Shown: positions 43,974-52,607 of the stretch, one piece after another
How positions within the stretch are numbered: the stretch's first letter is position 1
Layout: every line of letters begins with the position of its first letter
Origin: Mycolicibacterium sp. CBMA 234
Lineage (GTDB): Bacteria > Actinomycetota > Actinomycetes > Mycobacteriales > Mycobacteriaceae
Assembly: GCF_009729415.1 (NCBI RefSeq)
Contig: NZ_MPKW01000026.1
Coordinates: forward strand, 1-64,000
DNA length: 64,000 nt
Direction of reading: 5' to 3'
The notes under the pieces: generated by a model
Databases searched by the model: none
Seen by the model: the letters and a program-made list of their open reading frames with translations, nothing else
Told to the model about the DNA's origin: nothing
Translations under genes and position numbers: made by a program

Positions 43974-44729
43974 ATGAGCACCACTTCAGACACCGCACTG
44001 ACAGGCCGGCGCGCACTGGTCACCGGCGGTTCCCGCGGCATCGGCGCCGCGACGGTACGCAGGCTGGCGGCCGACGGCGCGGCGGTCGCCTTCACCTACC
44101 AGTCGTCGCCCGATGCCGCGCAGGATCTGGTCGACGAACTCGAGGCAACCGGCGCAACGGTGGTCGCGATCAAGGCCGACAGCACCGATGCGCTGGCCGT
44201 CGCAGCCGCCGTGGACGAAACCGTCGAGCGGCTCGGCGGCCTGGACATTCTGGTCAACAACGCCGGTGTCGCCCACGGCGCGCCGATCGAGACGTTCCCG
44301 TTGGACGAGTTCGACAGGTTGGTGGCAGTGAACGTCCGCGCGGTATTCGCAGCGATCCAGCGCGCCGTGCCCCATCTGGGCAACGGCGGCCGGATCATCA
44401 CCATCGGCAGCGTCAACGCCGATCGAGTGCCGAACGCCGGCTTCTCGGTGTACGCGCTGACCAAAGCCGCCGTCGCCGGGCTCACCCGAGGACTGGTGCG
44501 CGAACTCGGCCCGCGCGGCATCACCGTCAACACGATTCAGCCGGGCCCCATCGCCACCGACATGAACCCCGACGAGGGCGCATTCGCCGACGAACTGCGC
44601 CCACTGATCGCGGTCGGCCACTACGGGCAGCCTGGCGACGTGGCCAGCGCGGTCGCCTATCTGGCCCACCCCGACGCCGGGTTCGTCACCGGTGTCACCT
44701 GGAATATCGACGGTGGCTTCGTGATCTGA
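43974..44729 (+). CDS. short-chain dehydrogenase/reductase (3-oxoacyl-reductase type)
   Basis: A 251-residue classical SDR. The cofactor motif is TGGSRGIG (17-24), with basic Arg downstream favouring NADP(H). NNAG is at about 95-98, the catalytic Ser146, Tyr160 and Lys164 (YALTK), and the C-terminal GFVTGVTWNIDGG is typical. It is divergent from the TetR gene and is probably its target, so it may reduce an aldehyde, quinone or ketone inducer. Substrate not predictable. Confidence 0.92.
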   Translation: MSTTSDTALTGRRALVTGGSRGIGAATVRRLAADGAAVAFTYQSSPDAAQDLVDELEATGATVVAIKADSTDALAVAAAVDETVERLGGLDILVNNAGVAHGAPIETFPLDEFDRLVAVNVRAVFAAIQRAVPHLGNGGRIITIGSVNADRVPNAGFSVYALTKAAVAGLTRGLVRELGPRGITVNTIQPGPIATDMNPDEGAFADELRPLIAVGHYGQPGDVASAVAYLAHPDAGFVTGVTWNIDGGFVI

Positions 44730-44757
44730 CGCCGTAGGTCGACAGCCGTGCCCGCGA

Positions 44758-44777
44758 GGTTCACCCCCCAGTGAACC
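44758..44777. other. short inverted repeat between SDR and exported protein gene
   Basis: GGTTCAC (44758-44764) and GTGAACC (44771-44777) form a seven-base-pair hairpin with a CCCCCA loop, 28 bases past the SDR stop. A second small inverted repeat, GTGAG/CTCAC (44804-44820), sits immediately upstream of the GGGAGG ribosome-binding site of the next gene. They may be a weak terminator and a translational control element, or chance. Confidence 0.35.
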
Positions 44778-44832
44778 CCGCGGCCGCGCACTTCGTGTCC
44801 CTAGTGAGAGGTCTACTCACCTGGGAGGCGTC

Positions 44833-45750
44833 ATGAGTGTCGCGATTCGCCCGTTGTCAGTGATTCCGTCTCCTGCACCGGGCGTCGCCGCCCTGAGCGC
44901 CACCTGTCTGGTGCTTGCCTCCGCGGCCATTCCCGCTGCCGCCACTCACCCTTTGACAATCGCATCGGCTGCGCCACCGTCGCCGACAGTCAGCCTCACT
45001 GCACTGCCGTTTCCGCTCGACCTGATCAATCAGCAGGTGGTGTTCAACACGGGGCTGTTCGTCGATTGGATCACCACCGGTGCTGCGCTGTTCCAACGCC
45101 AGACGCAGGTGCCCGGGAGTTTCGTGGCGGCCATCGGTAGTGGCACACCGCCGCTCACCGCCGCCGCACAAGCCCTGAGCACGGTAGCCGACATCGAGTT
45201 CGAAGCCGGACACGATCTGATCGGGTTCGCCCAAGACTTCGCGGACTTCCAGCTCCAGTTCCGGGCCACGACACTGTCGTTGTTCCCGCCATTCAATGCA
45301 GGGCCCGGTCAACAGTTTGTCGTCGCCACCACGACATTCGGCCTCAACCTGGTGCAGGGCATCGCTGACTTCGCCAATGCCTTGGTCACGGCGGTGCAGC
45401 AGCTCACCCATGGCGCGCTGGGAACGCCACTGCCGGTCGCACCGCTCAAGATCAGCGCCGTTGCCGCCACCAGCATCCCGGTCATCACACCGAAAACGCT
45501 ACTGGGACAACAACAGTCAACCGTCAACACATTCAGTTCGACGCTGCCCAATGTCGGCAAGCCCATGAGCCAACACCCGCTCGGCGCCGTCACCAACACG
45601 GTCACCAGCACCGTGATCAATCCGCCGAAAGGCCATGGCTTCCAGACGCTTTCATTCCAGCCGCAGCAGTCCAACGGCAATGGACATCAAGGCAATGACC
45701 ATCAGTCCCAGAACCATCAATCCCCGAATAAGGGACCACACCACCACTAG
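44833..45750 (+). CDS. exported protein of unknown function with His/Asn-rich tail
   Basis: A 305-residue protein with a likely N-terminal signal region (VAALSATCLVLASAAIPAAA, cleavage about residue 38). The body is hydrophobic and helical (about 55-205, e.g. LPFPLDLINQQVVFNTGLFV), followed by a Ser/Thr/Pro-rich segment. The last about 30 residues are rich in His, Asn, Gln and Gly and end HHH, which could bind metal ions. GGGAGG precedes the ATG. It resembles mycobacterial PE/PPE-like exported proteins only in composition. I do not recognise the family. Its 3' end overlaps that of convergent recX by 4 bases. Confidence 0.78.
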   Translation: MSVAIRPLSVIPSPAPGVAALSATCLVLASAAIPAAATHPLTIASAAPPSPTVSLTALPFPLDLINQQVVFNTGLFVDWITTGAALFQRQTQVPGSFVAAIGSGTPPLTAAAQALSTVADIEFEAGHDLIGFAQDFADFQLQFRATTLSLFPPFNAGPGQQFVVATTTFGLNLVQGIADFANALVTAVQQLTHGALGTPLPVAPLKISAVAATSIPVITPKTLLGQQQSTVNTFSSTLPNVGKPMSQHPLGAVTNTVTSTVINPPKGHGFQTLSFQPQQSNGNGHQGNDHQSQNHQSPNKGPHHH

Positions 45751-46292
45751 ACCGCGCGACGCTGACGTTCCTGCGTGAGCCCCGTGCTGACCACATCGAA
45801 GGCCATGCCCTGGCCGTAACCACGACGCGCCAGCATCGCGACCAACCGCCGTGTCACCTTCATCTCATCTTCGAGGTTTTCCCGCCGCAGTTTGTTGGCG
45901 ACGAGTTCCTCCGCGCGCACCCGCCACTCACCCGCATCGACGCTGTCCAGCGTCTCCGCGATCACCTCTGCATCGATACCCTTGGTCCGCAGCTCAGAAG
46001 CCAAGGCGCGCTTGCCTTTTCCTGCATTGGTACGGCGTTCCCGCACCCACTGCTCGGCGAAAGCCGCGTCGTCGACCAGACCGACCTCGGTGAGCCGGTC
46101 GAGCACCCGAGCACTGATGTCCTCGGGAAAGCCCCGCTTGGTCAACTGTGCCTCGAGTTCGGCCCGGCTCCGCGCTCGGGTGGTGAGCAGACGCAGGCAC
46201 ACATCCCGCGCCTGCTCCTCACGCCGAGGCGTATCGGCCGGCGTATCGGCCGACTCAGCCTTAGAAGTCGACCGGGGCGGGAAGGACGTCAT
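45747..46292 (-). CDS. recX: recombination regulatory protein RecX
   Basis: Binds RecA filaments and inhibits recombinase and ATPase activity. It has 181 residues of three-helix RecX repeats (e.g. ELEAQLTKRGFPEDISARVL, VGLVDDAAFAEQWVRERR, GKRALASELRTKGID, and the C-terminal LVAMLARRGYGQGM). The ATG at 46292 lies inside the 3' end of recA, giving a 32-base overlap as in M. tuberculosis (35 bases from memory), so translation is coupled to recA. Confidence 0.94.
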   Translation of the reverse strand: MTSFPPRSTSKAESADTPADTPRREEQARDVCLRLLTTRARSRAELEAQLTKRGFPEDISARVLDRLTEVGLVDDAAFAEQWVRERRTNAGKGKRALASELRTKGIDAEVIAETLDSVDAGEWRVRAEELVANKLRRENLEDEMKVTRRLVAMLARRGYGQGMAFDVVSTGLTQERQRRAV

Positions 46293-47310
46293 CAGCCGCA
46301 CCATCGGTCACCACGGCACCGATACCGAGCTTCTCTTTGATCTTCTTCTCGATCTCGTTGGCGGCATCCGCGTTCTGCAGCAAGTAGTTGCGGGCGTTCT
46401 CCTTGCCCTGTCCCAGCTGCTCGCCGTCGTAGGTGAACCACGAACCGGACTTGCGGATGAAGCCGTGCTCGACACCCATGTCGATGAGCGAGCCCTCTTT
46501 CGAGATGCCCTTGCCGTAGAGGATGTCGAACTCGGCCTGCTTGAACGGCGGCGCCACCTTGTTCTTCACGATCTTGACCCGGGTGCGGTTACCGACCGCG
46601 TCGGTGCCGTCCTTGAGCGTCTCGATGCGGCGCACGTCCAGACGCACCGAGGCGTAGAACTTCAAAGCCTTACCGCCCGTGGTGGTTTCGGGCGAGCCGA
46701 ACATCACGCCGATCTTCTCGCGCAGCTGGTTGATGAAGATGGCGGTGGTGCCGGAGTTGTTCAGCGCACCGGTCATCTTGCGCAGCGCCTGACTCATCAG
46801 GCGGGCCTGCAGACCGACGTGGCTGTCACCCATTTCGCCCTCGATCTCGGCGCGCGGCACCAGCGCGGCCACCGAGTCGATGACCAGGATGTCGATGGCG
46901 CCGGAGCGCACCAGCATGTCGGCGATCTCCAGGGCCTGCTCACCGGTGTCGGGCTGGGACACCAGCAAGGCGTCGGTGTCGACGCCGAGCTTCTTGGCGT
47001 AGTCGGGGTCCAGCGCATGCTCGGCGTCGATGAACGCCGCGATGCCGCCGGCGGCCTGAGCATTGGCCACCGCATGCAGGGCCACGGTGGTCTTACCCGA
47101 GGATTCCGGGCCGTAGATCTCGACGACGCGGCCACGCGGCAGACCGCCGATACCGAGGGCGACATCCAGTGCGATGGACCCGGTCGGGATGACCGAAATC
47201 GGTTGGCGGGTCTCCTCTCCCAGCCGCATCACCGAGCCCTTGCCGAAGCTCTTGTCGATCTGTGCGAGCGCGAGTTCGAGTGCCTTCTCGCGATCCGGTG
47301 CCTGAGCCAT
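46261..47310 (-). CDS. recA: recombinase RecA
   Basis: Catalyses homologous strand exchange and LexA cleavage. It has 349 residues, uninterrupted: no intein, unlike M. tuberculosis RecA. Walker A GPESSGKT is at 67-74; Walker B LVIDSVAAL, the DNA-binding loop region MGDSHVGLQARLMSQALRK, and L2 INQLREKIGVMFGSPETTTG are all intact. An SOS box lies 105 bases upstream. Followed in overlap by recX. Confidence 0.98.
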   Translation of the reverse strand: MAQAPDREKALELALAQIDKSFGKGSVMRLGEETRQPISVIPTGSIALDVALGIGGLPRGRVVEIYGPESSGKTTVALHAVANAQAAGGIAAFIDAEHALDPDYAKKLGVDTDALLVSQPDTGEQALEIADMLVRSGAIDILVIDSVAALVPRAEIEGEMGDSHVGLQARLMSQALRKMTGALNNSGTTAIFINQLREKIGVMFGSPETTTGGKALKFYASVRLDVRRIETLKDGTDAVGNRTRVKIVKNKVAPPFKQAEFDILYGKGISKEGSLIDMGVEHGFIRKSGSWFTYDGEQLGQGKENARNYLLQNADAANEIEKKIKEKLGIGAVVTDGAADDVLPAPVDF

Positions 47311-47414
47311 GGGTGATCTCCGTCCTCGTGGGTGTTCGTTGATCGGGTTTCCGATCGGTTGGCCGTGACGCTAGATGAAGCCACCGACAAGTTCCGCGAA
47401 CTGAGATCAGAATA

Positions 47415-47430
47415 GCGAACAGATGTTCGA
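47415..47430. promoter_or_regulatory. LexA (SOS) box upstream of recA
   Basis: GCGAACAGATGTTCGA matches TCGAAC-N4-GTTCGA with one difference (first base). It is 105 bases upstream of the recA ATG, in the position expected for the SOS-regulated recA promoter. Confidence 0.85.
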
Positions 47431-47516
47431 CTTCAAGCAGACACGCCGACCAATCGCCCATGGCGCGGCGAGTGATCTCCCGCCTCAGGCCAGGACGGCA
47501 CAAAGTCGGCGGCCGG

Positions 47517-48311
47517 TTACAGGGACCGCTGACGCCGCAGGCCCAGCGTTCTCATCAGGGACAGCGCGCGCAGGCCGGCCGCCGGGGCCACGTCGGTGCC
47601 GCGCGCGATCAGACCGCGCCACCGCGGCACCACACGGAAAATCTGGTGAGAGGCCATCAGGTCCATGGCGGCTTGGGCGACGTCGTCTGCGGACAGCGGC
47701 TTGGGACCCGAAAACAGCAGGGCCGCACCGGGATCGTGGGTCGTCGCCGTGACCATCTGGGTATTCACCACGTCGGGACACAGCGCGCGGGCCCGGATGG
47801 GAAGGCCGGCGCTGCGCAATTCACCCTCCAGCGAGGTGGTGTACGACAGCACCGCCGCCTTGCTCGCTGCGTACACCGCCAGCCCGGGCACCGGCGTCAG
47901 CGCCGAGATCGAGGCGATATTGAGGATGACGCCGCCGCCGGAACCCATGGCGTTGACCGCCGCTGCACAGCCCGCCATCATCCCGCGGACGTTGACGTCG
48001 AGGGTCTGGGTGACGTGCGCGGCCGACTGTTCCCACGAGTTGCCCGGGTGCAGCACACCGGCGTTGTTGACCCACACCGCGATCCGGCCCTGTTCGGCCG
48101 CATCAGCGGCGATGGCCTGATGACTCGCGACGTCGCGCACATCCTGGGCCACACCCCACGCACCGCGCCCGACGACCTCGGCGGCCCGCTGCGCGGCGTC
48201 CCCGTCGACGTCGGTGATCAGCACGCGGTGCCCTTGTGCGGCAAGGGCTTTGGCGATGGCCAAGCCGATCCCGCGGGCTGCTCCGGTGACGACGGCAATG
48301 GTGGTGTTCAT
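47517..48311 (-). CDS. short-chain dehydrogenase/reductase
   Basis: A 264-residue SDR. The cofactor loop is TGAARGIG (9-16), with Asp34 after beta-strand 2 favouring NAD(H). NNAG is at 82-85, and the catalytic triad Ser134, Tyr147, Lys151 (YAASK) is present. The C-terminal about 60 residues are Arg/Leu-rich and hydrophobic (RWRGLIARG, LRALSLMRTLGLRR), possibly a membrane-contacting helix. This gene lies between recA and the DUF3046 gene, where M. tuberculosis has none that I recall, so it may be a lineage-specific insertion. Substrate unknown. Confidence 0.88.
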   Translation of the reverse strand: MNTTIAVVTGAARGIGLAIAKALAAQGHRVLITDVDGDAAQRAAEVVGRGAWGVAQDVRDVASHQAIAADAAEQGRIAVWVNNAGVLHPGNSWEQSAAHVTQTLDVNVRGMMAGCAAAVNAMGSGGGVILNIASISALTPVPGLAVYAASKAAVLSYTTSLEGELRSAGLPIRARALCPDVVNTQMVTATTHDPGAALLFSGPKPLSADDVAQAAMDLMASHQIFRVVPRWRGLIARGTDVAPAAGLRALSLMRTLGLRRQRSL

Positions 48312-48430
48312 CGGCCTCTTCTCTTCGTGGGGTTCCCGAAGGAGGCTATGGGGCGGGGGCGGTGAACGCCATGTCGTCGCCCTACAAACACCGCGGCGCG
48401 AATAGTCGCGCGAGAACTAAAGAGCTCTGG

Positions 48431-48625
48431 TCACCACTGATCGCGCGGGACGTCAAAGTCCGCGCACAACGCCCGCCACACATCGCGGGGTTCGACGCCG
48501 GCCTCGATGGCTTGCGCCGGGGTACGTCCGCCGAGGACGGCCAGGACGTGGTCAGATATCAGTGCAGCACCGCGCGCCGCGCCGAACTGATCCTCGATCA
48601 GCAGAGAGAATTCGGTCAGTCGCAC
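48431..48625 (-). CDS. DUF3046 family protein
   Basis: A 64-residue protein like Rv2738c. It begins MRLTEFSLLIEDQFG and ends DFDVPRDQW, the conserved DUF3046 signature; all-helical. It sits just upstream of recA in most mycobacteria; here an SDR gene separates them. Probably co-transcribed with the glycosyltransferase gene, which ends 9 bases before its start. Function unknown. Confidence 0.85.
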   Translation of the reverse strand: MRLTEFSLLIEDQFGAARGAALISDHVLAVLGGRTPAQAIEAGVEPRDVWRALCADFDVPRDQW

Positions 48626-48634
48626 CGCAACAAC

Positions 48635-49810
48635 CTACTCAGCGCCGACGCCGAGCGCCGCACGGCACACGGCCACCGGGTCGGCGACGTCCGCTCCGCT
48701 GCGTCCGGCGCGTTGGGCCGCCGCCCGATAGCCCGGCGTCGACAGCACCTGGTCGACGGCCGCGGTCAGCGACTCTGCAGTCACCGGCCGGATCAATTCA
48801 CCACTGCCCTGCCGCACAACCCGATTGGCGATCTCCCACTGGTCTCCCCCGCCGGGCACCACTACCAGCGGCACCCCGGCCAGTAGCGTCTTGGACACGA
48901 TGCCGTGCCCGCTGCCACAGATCATCACGTCAGCGTGCGTCAGCAGTTCGTCCTGGCGGCCGAGCCCCACTGCGGCCCACGGCGGCACCGGACCGTCAGG
49001 ACCGCGCAGCCGTGAGACCACGACGCGCGCACCGGAAGGCAACGTCTGCCCCGGGATCAATGCCTCCAGCGCCAGCTCGTCGAGGCCCTGCATGCCTGTC
49101 GTCGCCGTCGACGGCGCCACCACCACGACCGGCCCCGAGCCCGGCGGCAGGTCCAGCACCGCTGTCGTCGGCTCGAAGTGCAGCGGCCCGACGACCACGG
49201 CTTCGGCCGGCCAGTCCGGACGCGGCACCTCCAGCTCGGGCAGCGTTGCGATCAACCGCCGCCCCGGCCCGGGATCGGTTGCGGGCAAGCCGATTCCGAC
49301 GCGCGCCGCGGACCGCTGCCGATCCCCCTCACGGACCGAACGAGCCGTGAAGAACCGCAGCGTCGCGTCCCGCAGCCTGCCGCGCAGGCCGATCCCCGGC
49401 GCCAGGCCGCTGCCCAGCGGCGGCAGCCCTTTCGACGGCAGATACAGCGGATGCGGGGTCAACTCGACCCACGGCAGACCCAGCAGCTCGGCCGCCATAC
49501 CGCCACACACCGTGATGACGTCCGAGACCACCAGGTCGGGTGCCAGGTCCCGCAGCACCGGCACGTTGAGAACTGCCATCCGCGCGGCTCGCGCGTGAAT
49601 CTTGGCGCCCGAATCGGCGTCGTCGTCGCCCTCCTCGGGGTCCAGCCCGAGCAACTCCTGCGCATCGATTCCGGCGTCCCGTGCGGTGTCCAGCCACTGC
49701 CGACCGGTCAGCAGCACTGGTTCGTCGCCGGCCGCCAGAAAGCGCAGGCACAACGCGATCGCCGGAAAGGCATGGCCGGGATCGGGCCCGGCAACCACGG
49801 CGACGCGCAT
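48635..49810 (-). CDS. glycosyltransferase, GT-B fold (Rv2739c-like)
   Basis: A 391-residue MGT/UDP-glucuronosyltransferase-like enzyme. The N-terminal acceptor domain starts VAVVAGPDPGHAFPAIALCL, and LVVSDVITVCGGMAAELLGL is conserved. The C-terminal donor domain ends with the signature DVMICGSGHGIVSKTLLAGVPLVVVPGGGDQWEIANR split around Gly/His residues. In this family the motif H-x-G-x-G binds a nucleotide sugar. Acceptor unknown; homologues modify lipids or natural products. It precedes the DUF3046 gene in the same operon. Confidence 0.9.
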   Translation of the reverse strand: MRVAVVAGPDPGHAFPAIALCLRFLAAGDEPVLLTGRQWLDTARDAGIDAQELLGLDPEEGDDDADSGAKIHARAARMAVLNVPVLRDLAPDLVVSDVITVCGGMAAELLGLPWVELTPHPLYLPSKGLPPLGSGLAPGIGLRGRLRDATLRFFTARSVREGDRQRSAARVGIGLPATDPGPGRRLIATLPELEVPRPDWPAEAVVVGPLHFEPTTAVLDLPPGSGPVVVVAPSTATTGMQGLDELALEALIPGQTLPSGARVVVSRLRGPDGPVPPWAAVGLGRQDELLTHADVMICGSGHGIVSKTLLAGVPLVVVPGGGDQWEIANRVVRQGSGELIRPVTAESLTAAVDQVLSTPGYRAAAQRAGRSGADVADPVAVCRAALGVGAE

Positions 49811-49871
49811 CGGGTCACCCTGTCACACCGGCCCCTGCACACCGGCGGGTAGGCAGATTACGGTGGGGCGT

Positions 49872-50309
49872 ATGACACAGAGCACACCAGCAGTGACTCA
49901 GACCAATGCCGAGATCGTCGAAACATTCCTCTACGCCCTGCAGGCCACGGACATGGACACCTTGGAACGCCTGCTGGACGAGAACCTCGTCTACGAGAAC
50001 GTCGGACTGCCCACCATCCGCGGTCGCGCCCGCGCCTTGAAGCTGTTCCGCCCCATGAAGAAGGGCCCCGTCGGTTTCGAGGTGAAGTTCCACCGCATCG
50101 TCGGAGAAGGTTCGACGGTGCTCAACGAACGCACCGACGCCCTGGTCATCGGGCCGGTGCGCCTGCAGTTCTGGGTCTGCGGGGTGTTCGAAGTGCACGA
50201 CGGCCGGATCACGCTGTGGCGGGACTACTTCGACATGTTCGACATGGTCAAGGCCACGGTGCGCGGCCTGATCGGCGCCGCCATCCCGGCCCTGCGGCCC
50301 ACCATGTAG
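49872..50309 (+). CDS. ephG: epoxide hydrolase EphG (limonene-1,2-epoxide hydrolase family)
   Basis: A 145-residue cone-shaped epoxide hydrolase, homologous to Rv2740 (EphG), which hydrolyses steroid and fatty epoxides. Catalytic residues of the limonene epoxide hydrolase family appear in the right context: the Tyr/Asn pair in LVYENVG, Arg/Asp in NERTDAL and the Asp in LWRDYFDMFD. The ATG at 49872 is 61 bases from the divergent glycosyltransferase start; the longer frame overlaps it. Followed closely by the DUF5313 gene. Confidence 0.93.
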   Translation: MTQSTPAVTQTNAEIVETFLYALQATDMDTLERLLDENLVYENVGLPTIRGRARALKLFRPMKKGPVGFEVKFHRIVGEGSTVLNERTDALVIGPVRLQFWVCGVFEVHDGRITLWRDYFDMFDMVKATVRGLIGAAIPALRPTM

Positions 50310-50330
50310 CCAGCAGTAAAATTAGCGACC

Positions 50331-50771
50331 ATGGCCAACCAGAATCGCCCGAAGCCGAACGCCTGGCAGTACATCAAGTACAGCTACGGCGGTCGGCTAC
50401 CCGACACGATGCGCGCCTGGGTGACCGAGGACCTCATCGGCGAGGGTGCAACGCTGCGGATCATCACGCGGATGTTCGTGCCGGCGTTCCTGATCCTGAT
50501 CCCAGTCTGGTTCCTGCCCGAGCTACTCGGTGTCCACGGGTCAAACGACCTGGTCATCCGCCTCAGCGCGACAGTGCCCATCCTGATCCCGGTGATCTAC
50601 TTTTCCCACGCGCTGAACAAGATCTGGCGCCGCCACATGCTGGTCAAGCACGGCATCGACCCGAAGCTCCTGGACGAGTCGCTGCGTCAGAAGAACGCCC
50701 ACATCCACCGGGCTTACGAGGAGCGGTACGGCCGCCGCTCCGATGATGGCCCCGGGTCCACCACGATTTAG
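50331..50771 (+). CDS. DUF5313 family membrane protein
   Basis: A 146-residue mycobacterial protein. The N-terminal amphipathic part (NAWQYIKYSYGGRLPDTMRAW) resembles the family hallmark; two membrane helices lie at about 48-66 (MFVPAFLILIPVWFLPELLG) and 78-98 (ATVPILIPVIYFSHALN). A basic cytoplasmic tail ends the protein. It follows ephG after 21 bases and may be co-transcribed. Function unknown. Confidence 0.86.
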   Translation: MANQNRPKPNAWQYIKYSYGGRLPDTMRAWVTEDLIGEGATLRIITRMFVPAFLILIPVWFLPELLGVHGSNDLVIRLSATVPILIPVIYFSHALNKIWRRHMLVKHGIDPKLLDESLRQKNAHIHRAYEERYGRRSDDGPGSTTI

Positions 50772-50795
50772 GTGTCGGGCCTGCTGAGCTAACCG

Positions 50796-51620
50796 TCAGG
50801 CCTGGCGCAGGCGTCCAAGTTCGTCGAAGGCCTGCGCCCAGGCGCTGAGCCGGTCGGTGGCCGCGACCAGTTCGCTGCGGTAACGCTGCTCAGACATAGC
50901 CCGGGCAGAACCCGCGCCACTGCCCGCCGCTGATACCAATTGTGCTGCGGCGGTGGCGATGTCGGCGTACTGCCGCACCCCCGCATCGAGTTGCGCAGCG
51001 TATGCCTGAATCGTCGGGGCCAGATGGGCACGGGACTGCGGCACCGAGCTGGCCGCCCGCTCCATAGCGACCAATTCCCCGGCCGTACCGGCCAACGCGG
51101 CAGCCGACACATTGGCCGCGGCGGTTACCTCGGCGATCTCTGCTGCGGGCAGCAACTGGCCGCGCTGGATGACACTCAGCAGCGAGTACAGGCCGCGCTC
51201 CGCCGCGGCGAGCGTCTCCATGGGACGACGTGCCGCAGAGCCCCTGGGCGGCAGCAGCCGTGACATCCGGGCCGGCGGCAGCGGCTCACCGCGCAGCCAG
51301 CGGTAGCGCAGGAAACACAGGGTCGCGAGGAACGCGGCGCCACCGGCGATCGGTCCGGTGATGATGAGCACCCAGAACGGGGTGCTCCACGCGGCGAGCA
51401 GCGCCGTCAAGCCAATCCAGAAGGCGCTGGCACCGACGAAGAGCCAGCCCAGGCGCAGCGCCCAGCGCCGCTTGCGCAGCAGCCTGGCCCGCGGGTCGGC
51501 GGCCGCGCCCAGTCGCTGGGCCACGAAATCGGACACTTCGGCGGCGGTGTCGATGCTGCGTTGCAGGACCGCCTGCCAGCCCCGGGTCTCCCCGGGACGG
51601 CCGGCTGACTGGGCGTTCAC
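50796..51620 (-). CDS. pspM: phage-shock envelope stress response protein PspM
   Basis: A 274-residue membrane protein like Rv2743c, a partner of PspA that anchors the Psp response at the membrane. Two membrane helices at about 55-110 (LGWLFVGASAFWIGLTALLA and a second, Ala/Gly-rich) are followed by a long helical Ala-rich domain. It follows pspA by 24 bases in the clgR-pspA-pspM unit. The pspN gene (Rv2742c) that M. tuberculosis carries next is absent; the following genes are ephG and DUF5313 on the opposite strand. Confidence 0.9.
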   Translation of the reverse strand: MNAQSAGRPGETRGWQAVLQRSIDTAAEVSDFVAQRLGAAADPRARLLRKRRWALRLGWLFVGASAFWIGLTALLAAWSTPFWVLIITGPIAGGAAFLATLCFLRYRWLRGEPLPPARMSRLLPPRGSAARRPMETLAAAERGLYSLLSVIQRGQLLPAAEIAEVTAAANVSAAALAGTAGELVAMERAASSVPQSRAHLAPTIQAYAAQLDAGVRQYADIATAAAQLVSAAGSGAGSARAMSEQRYRSELVAATDRLSAWAQAFDELGRLRQA

Positions 51621-51644
51621 CGCTGCCCCCTCACATCTCGAAAG

Positions 51645-52454
51645 TTACTGCGACAGCGGGTTTTCCGGCGCCGGGTTGACTGCCGGAGTCGCAGGAGTGG
51701 CGGGCGCGGCGGCCCCGCCGGCCGGCAGGGAGTTGCCCTGCATCGACGCCCGGATCTGCTCCAGGCGCGAATGCCCGGCCATCTGAACGCTGGCCTGCTG
51801 CACCTCCAGCATGCGGCCCTGAACCGAGTTCTGGGCCAGCTCCGCGGAGCCCATCGCGTTGGCGTAGCGCCGCTCGATCTTGTCGCGCACCTCGTCGAGG
51901 CTGGGCGTGTTGCCAGGCGCGGCGATCTCGGACATTGAGCGCAGCGAGGCGCTGACCTGCTCCTGCATCTTGGCCTGCTCGAGCTGCGACAGCAGCTTGG
52001 TGCGCTCGGCGATCTTCTGCTGCAGCACCATGGCGTTCTGTTCGACGGCCTTCTTGGCCTGCGTGGCGGCCTGCAGCGATTGGTCGTGCAGACCCTTGAG
52101 GTCCTCGACGCTCTGCTCGGCGGTCACCAGCTGGGCGGCGAAAGCCTCGGCGGCGTTGTTGTACTCGGTGGCCTTGGCGACGTCACCGGTCGACGTGGCC
52201 TGGTCGGCCAGGGTCAGGGCCTGGCGGACGTTGGCCTGCAGCTTCTCGATGTCGGCGAGCTGACGGCTCAGGCGCATCTCCAGCTGCCGCTGGTTACCGA
52301 TGACCGATGCGGCCTGCTGGGTCAGGGCCTGGTGCTGGCGCTGGGCTTCCTCGATGGCCTGCTGAATCTGCACTTTGGGGTCGGCGTACTCGTCAACCTT
52401 GGAGCTGAACAGCGCCATGAGGTACTTCCACGCCTTGGTGAACGGGTTCGCCAT
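51645..52454 (-). CDS. pspA: phage shock protein A (PspA/35-kDa antigen)
   Basis: A 269-residue coiled-coil protein of the PspA/Vipp1/ESCRT-III superfamily that stabilises the inner membrane. The N-terminal amphipathic helix (NPFTKAWKYLMALFSSKVDEY) is intact. The hairpin of coiled-coil helices spans about 30-220 (IQQAIEEAQRQHQALTQQA). The Pro/Ala-rich C-terminus (about 235-269) is a mycobacterial extension. The ATG at 52454 gives the conserved MANPFTKAWKY. Its regulator ClgR lies upstream. Confidence 0.96.
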   Translation of the reverse strand: MANPFTKAWKYLMALFSSKVDEYADPKVQIQQAIEEAQRQHQALTQQAASVIGNQRQLEMRLSRQLADIEKLQANVRQALTLADQATSTGDVAKATEYNNAAEAFAAQLVTAEQSVEDLKGLHDQSLQAATQAKKAVEQNAMVLQQKIAERTKLLSQLEQAKMQEQVSASLRSMSEIAAPGNTPSLDEVRDKIERRYANAMGSAELAQNSVQGRMLEVQQASVQMAGHSRLEQIRASMQGNSLPAGGAAAPATPATPAVNPAPENPLSQ

Positions 52455-52607
52455 GAGATCGGTCCGCCTTCGTGTCGTTCGTGATTCGGGATCGGTTGTC
52501 TGGTCGCCGGCCACCGCGGTGCCAGCGCGTCTACAGCCAACCTAGTGGGTCTGGACAGCCGGATGCAGCCCGCATGCAGGATTGCGGCGCAGCGGTGGGT
52601 ACAGCGG

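Noticed and set aside
44758..44777. Hairpin after the SDR as a strong terminator
   Set aside because: Only seven base pairs with no T-run; kept as a low-confidence repeat rather than a terminator.
46261..47310. RecA intein
   Set aside because: The gene encodes 349 residues with continuous RecA domains; no extra insertion exists.
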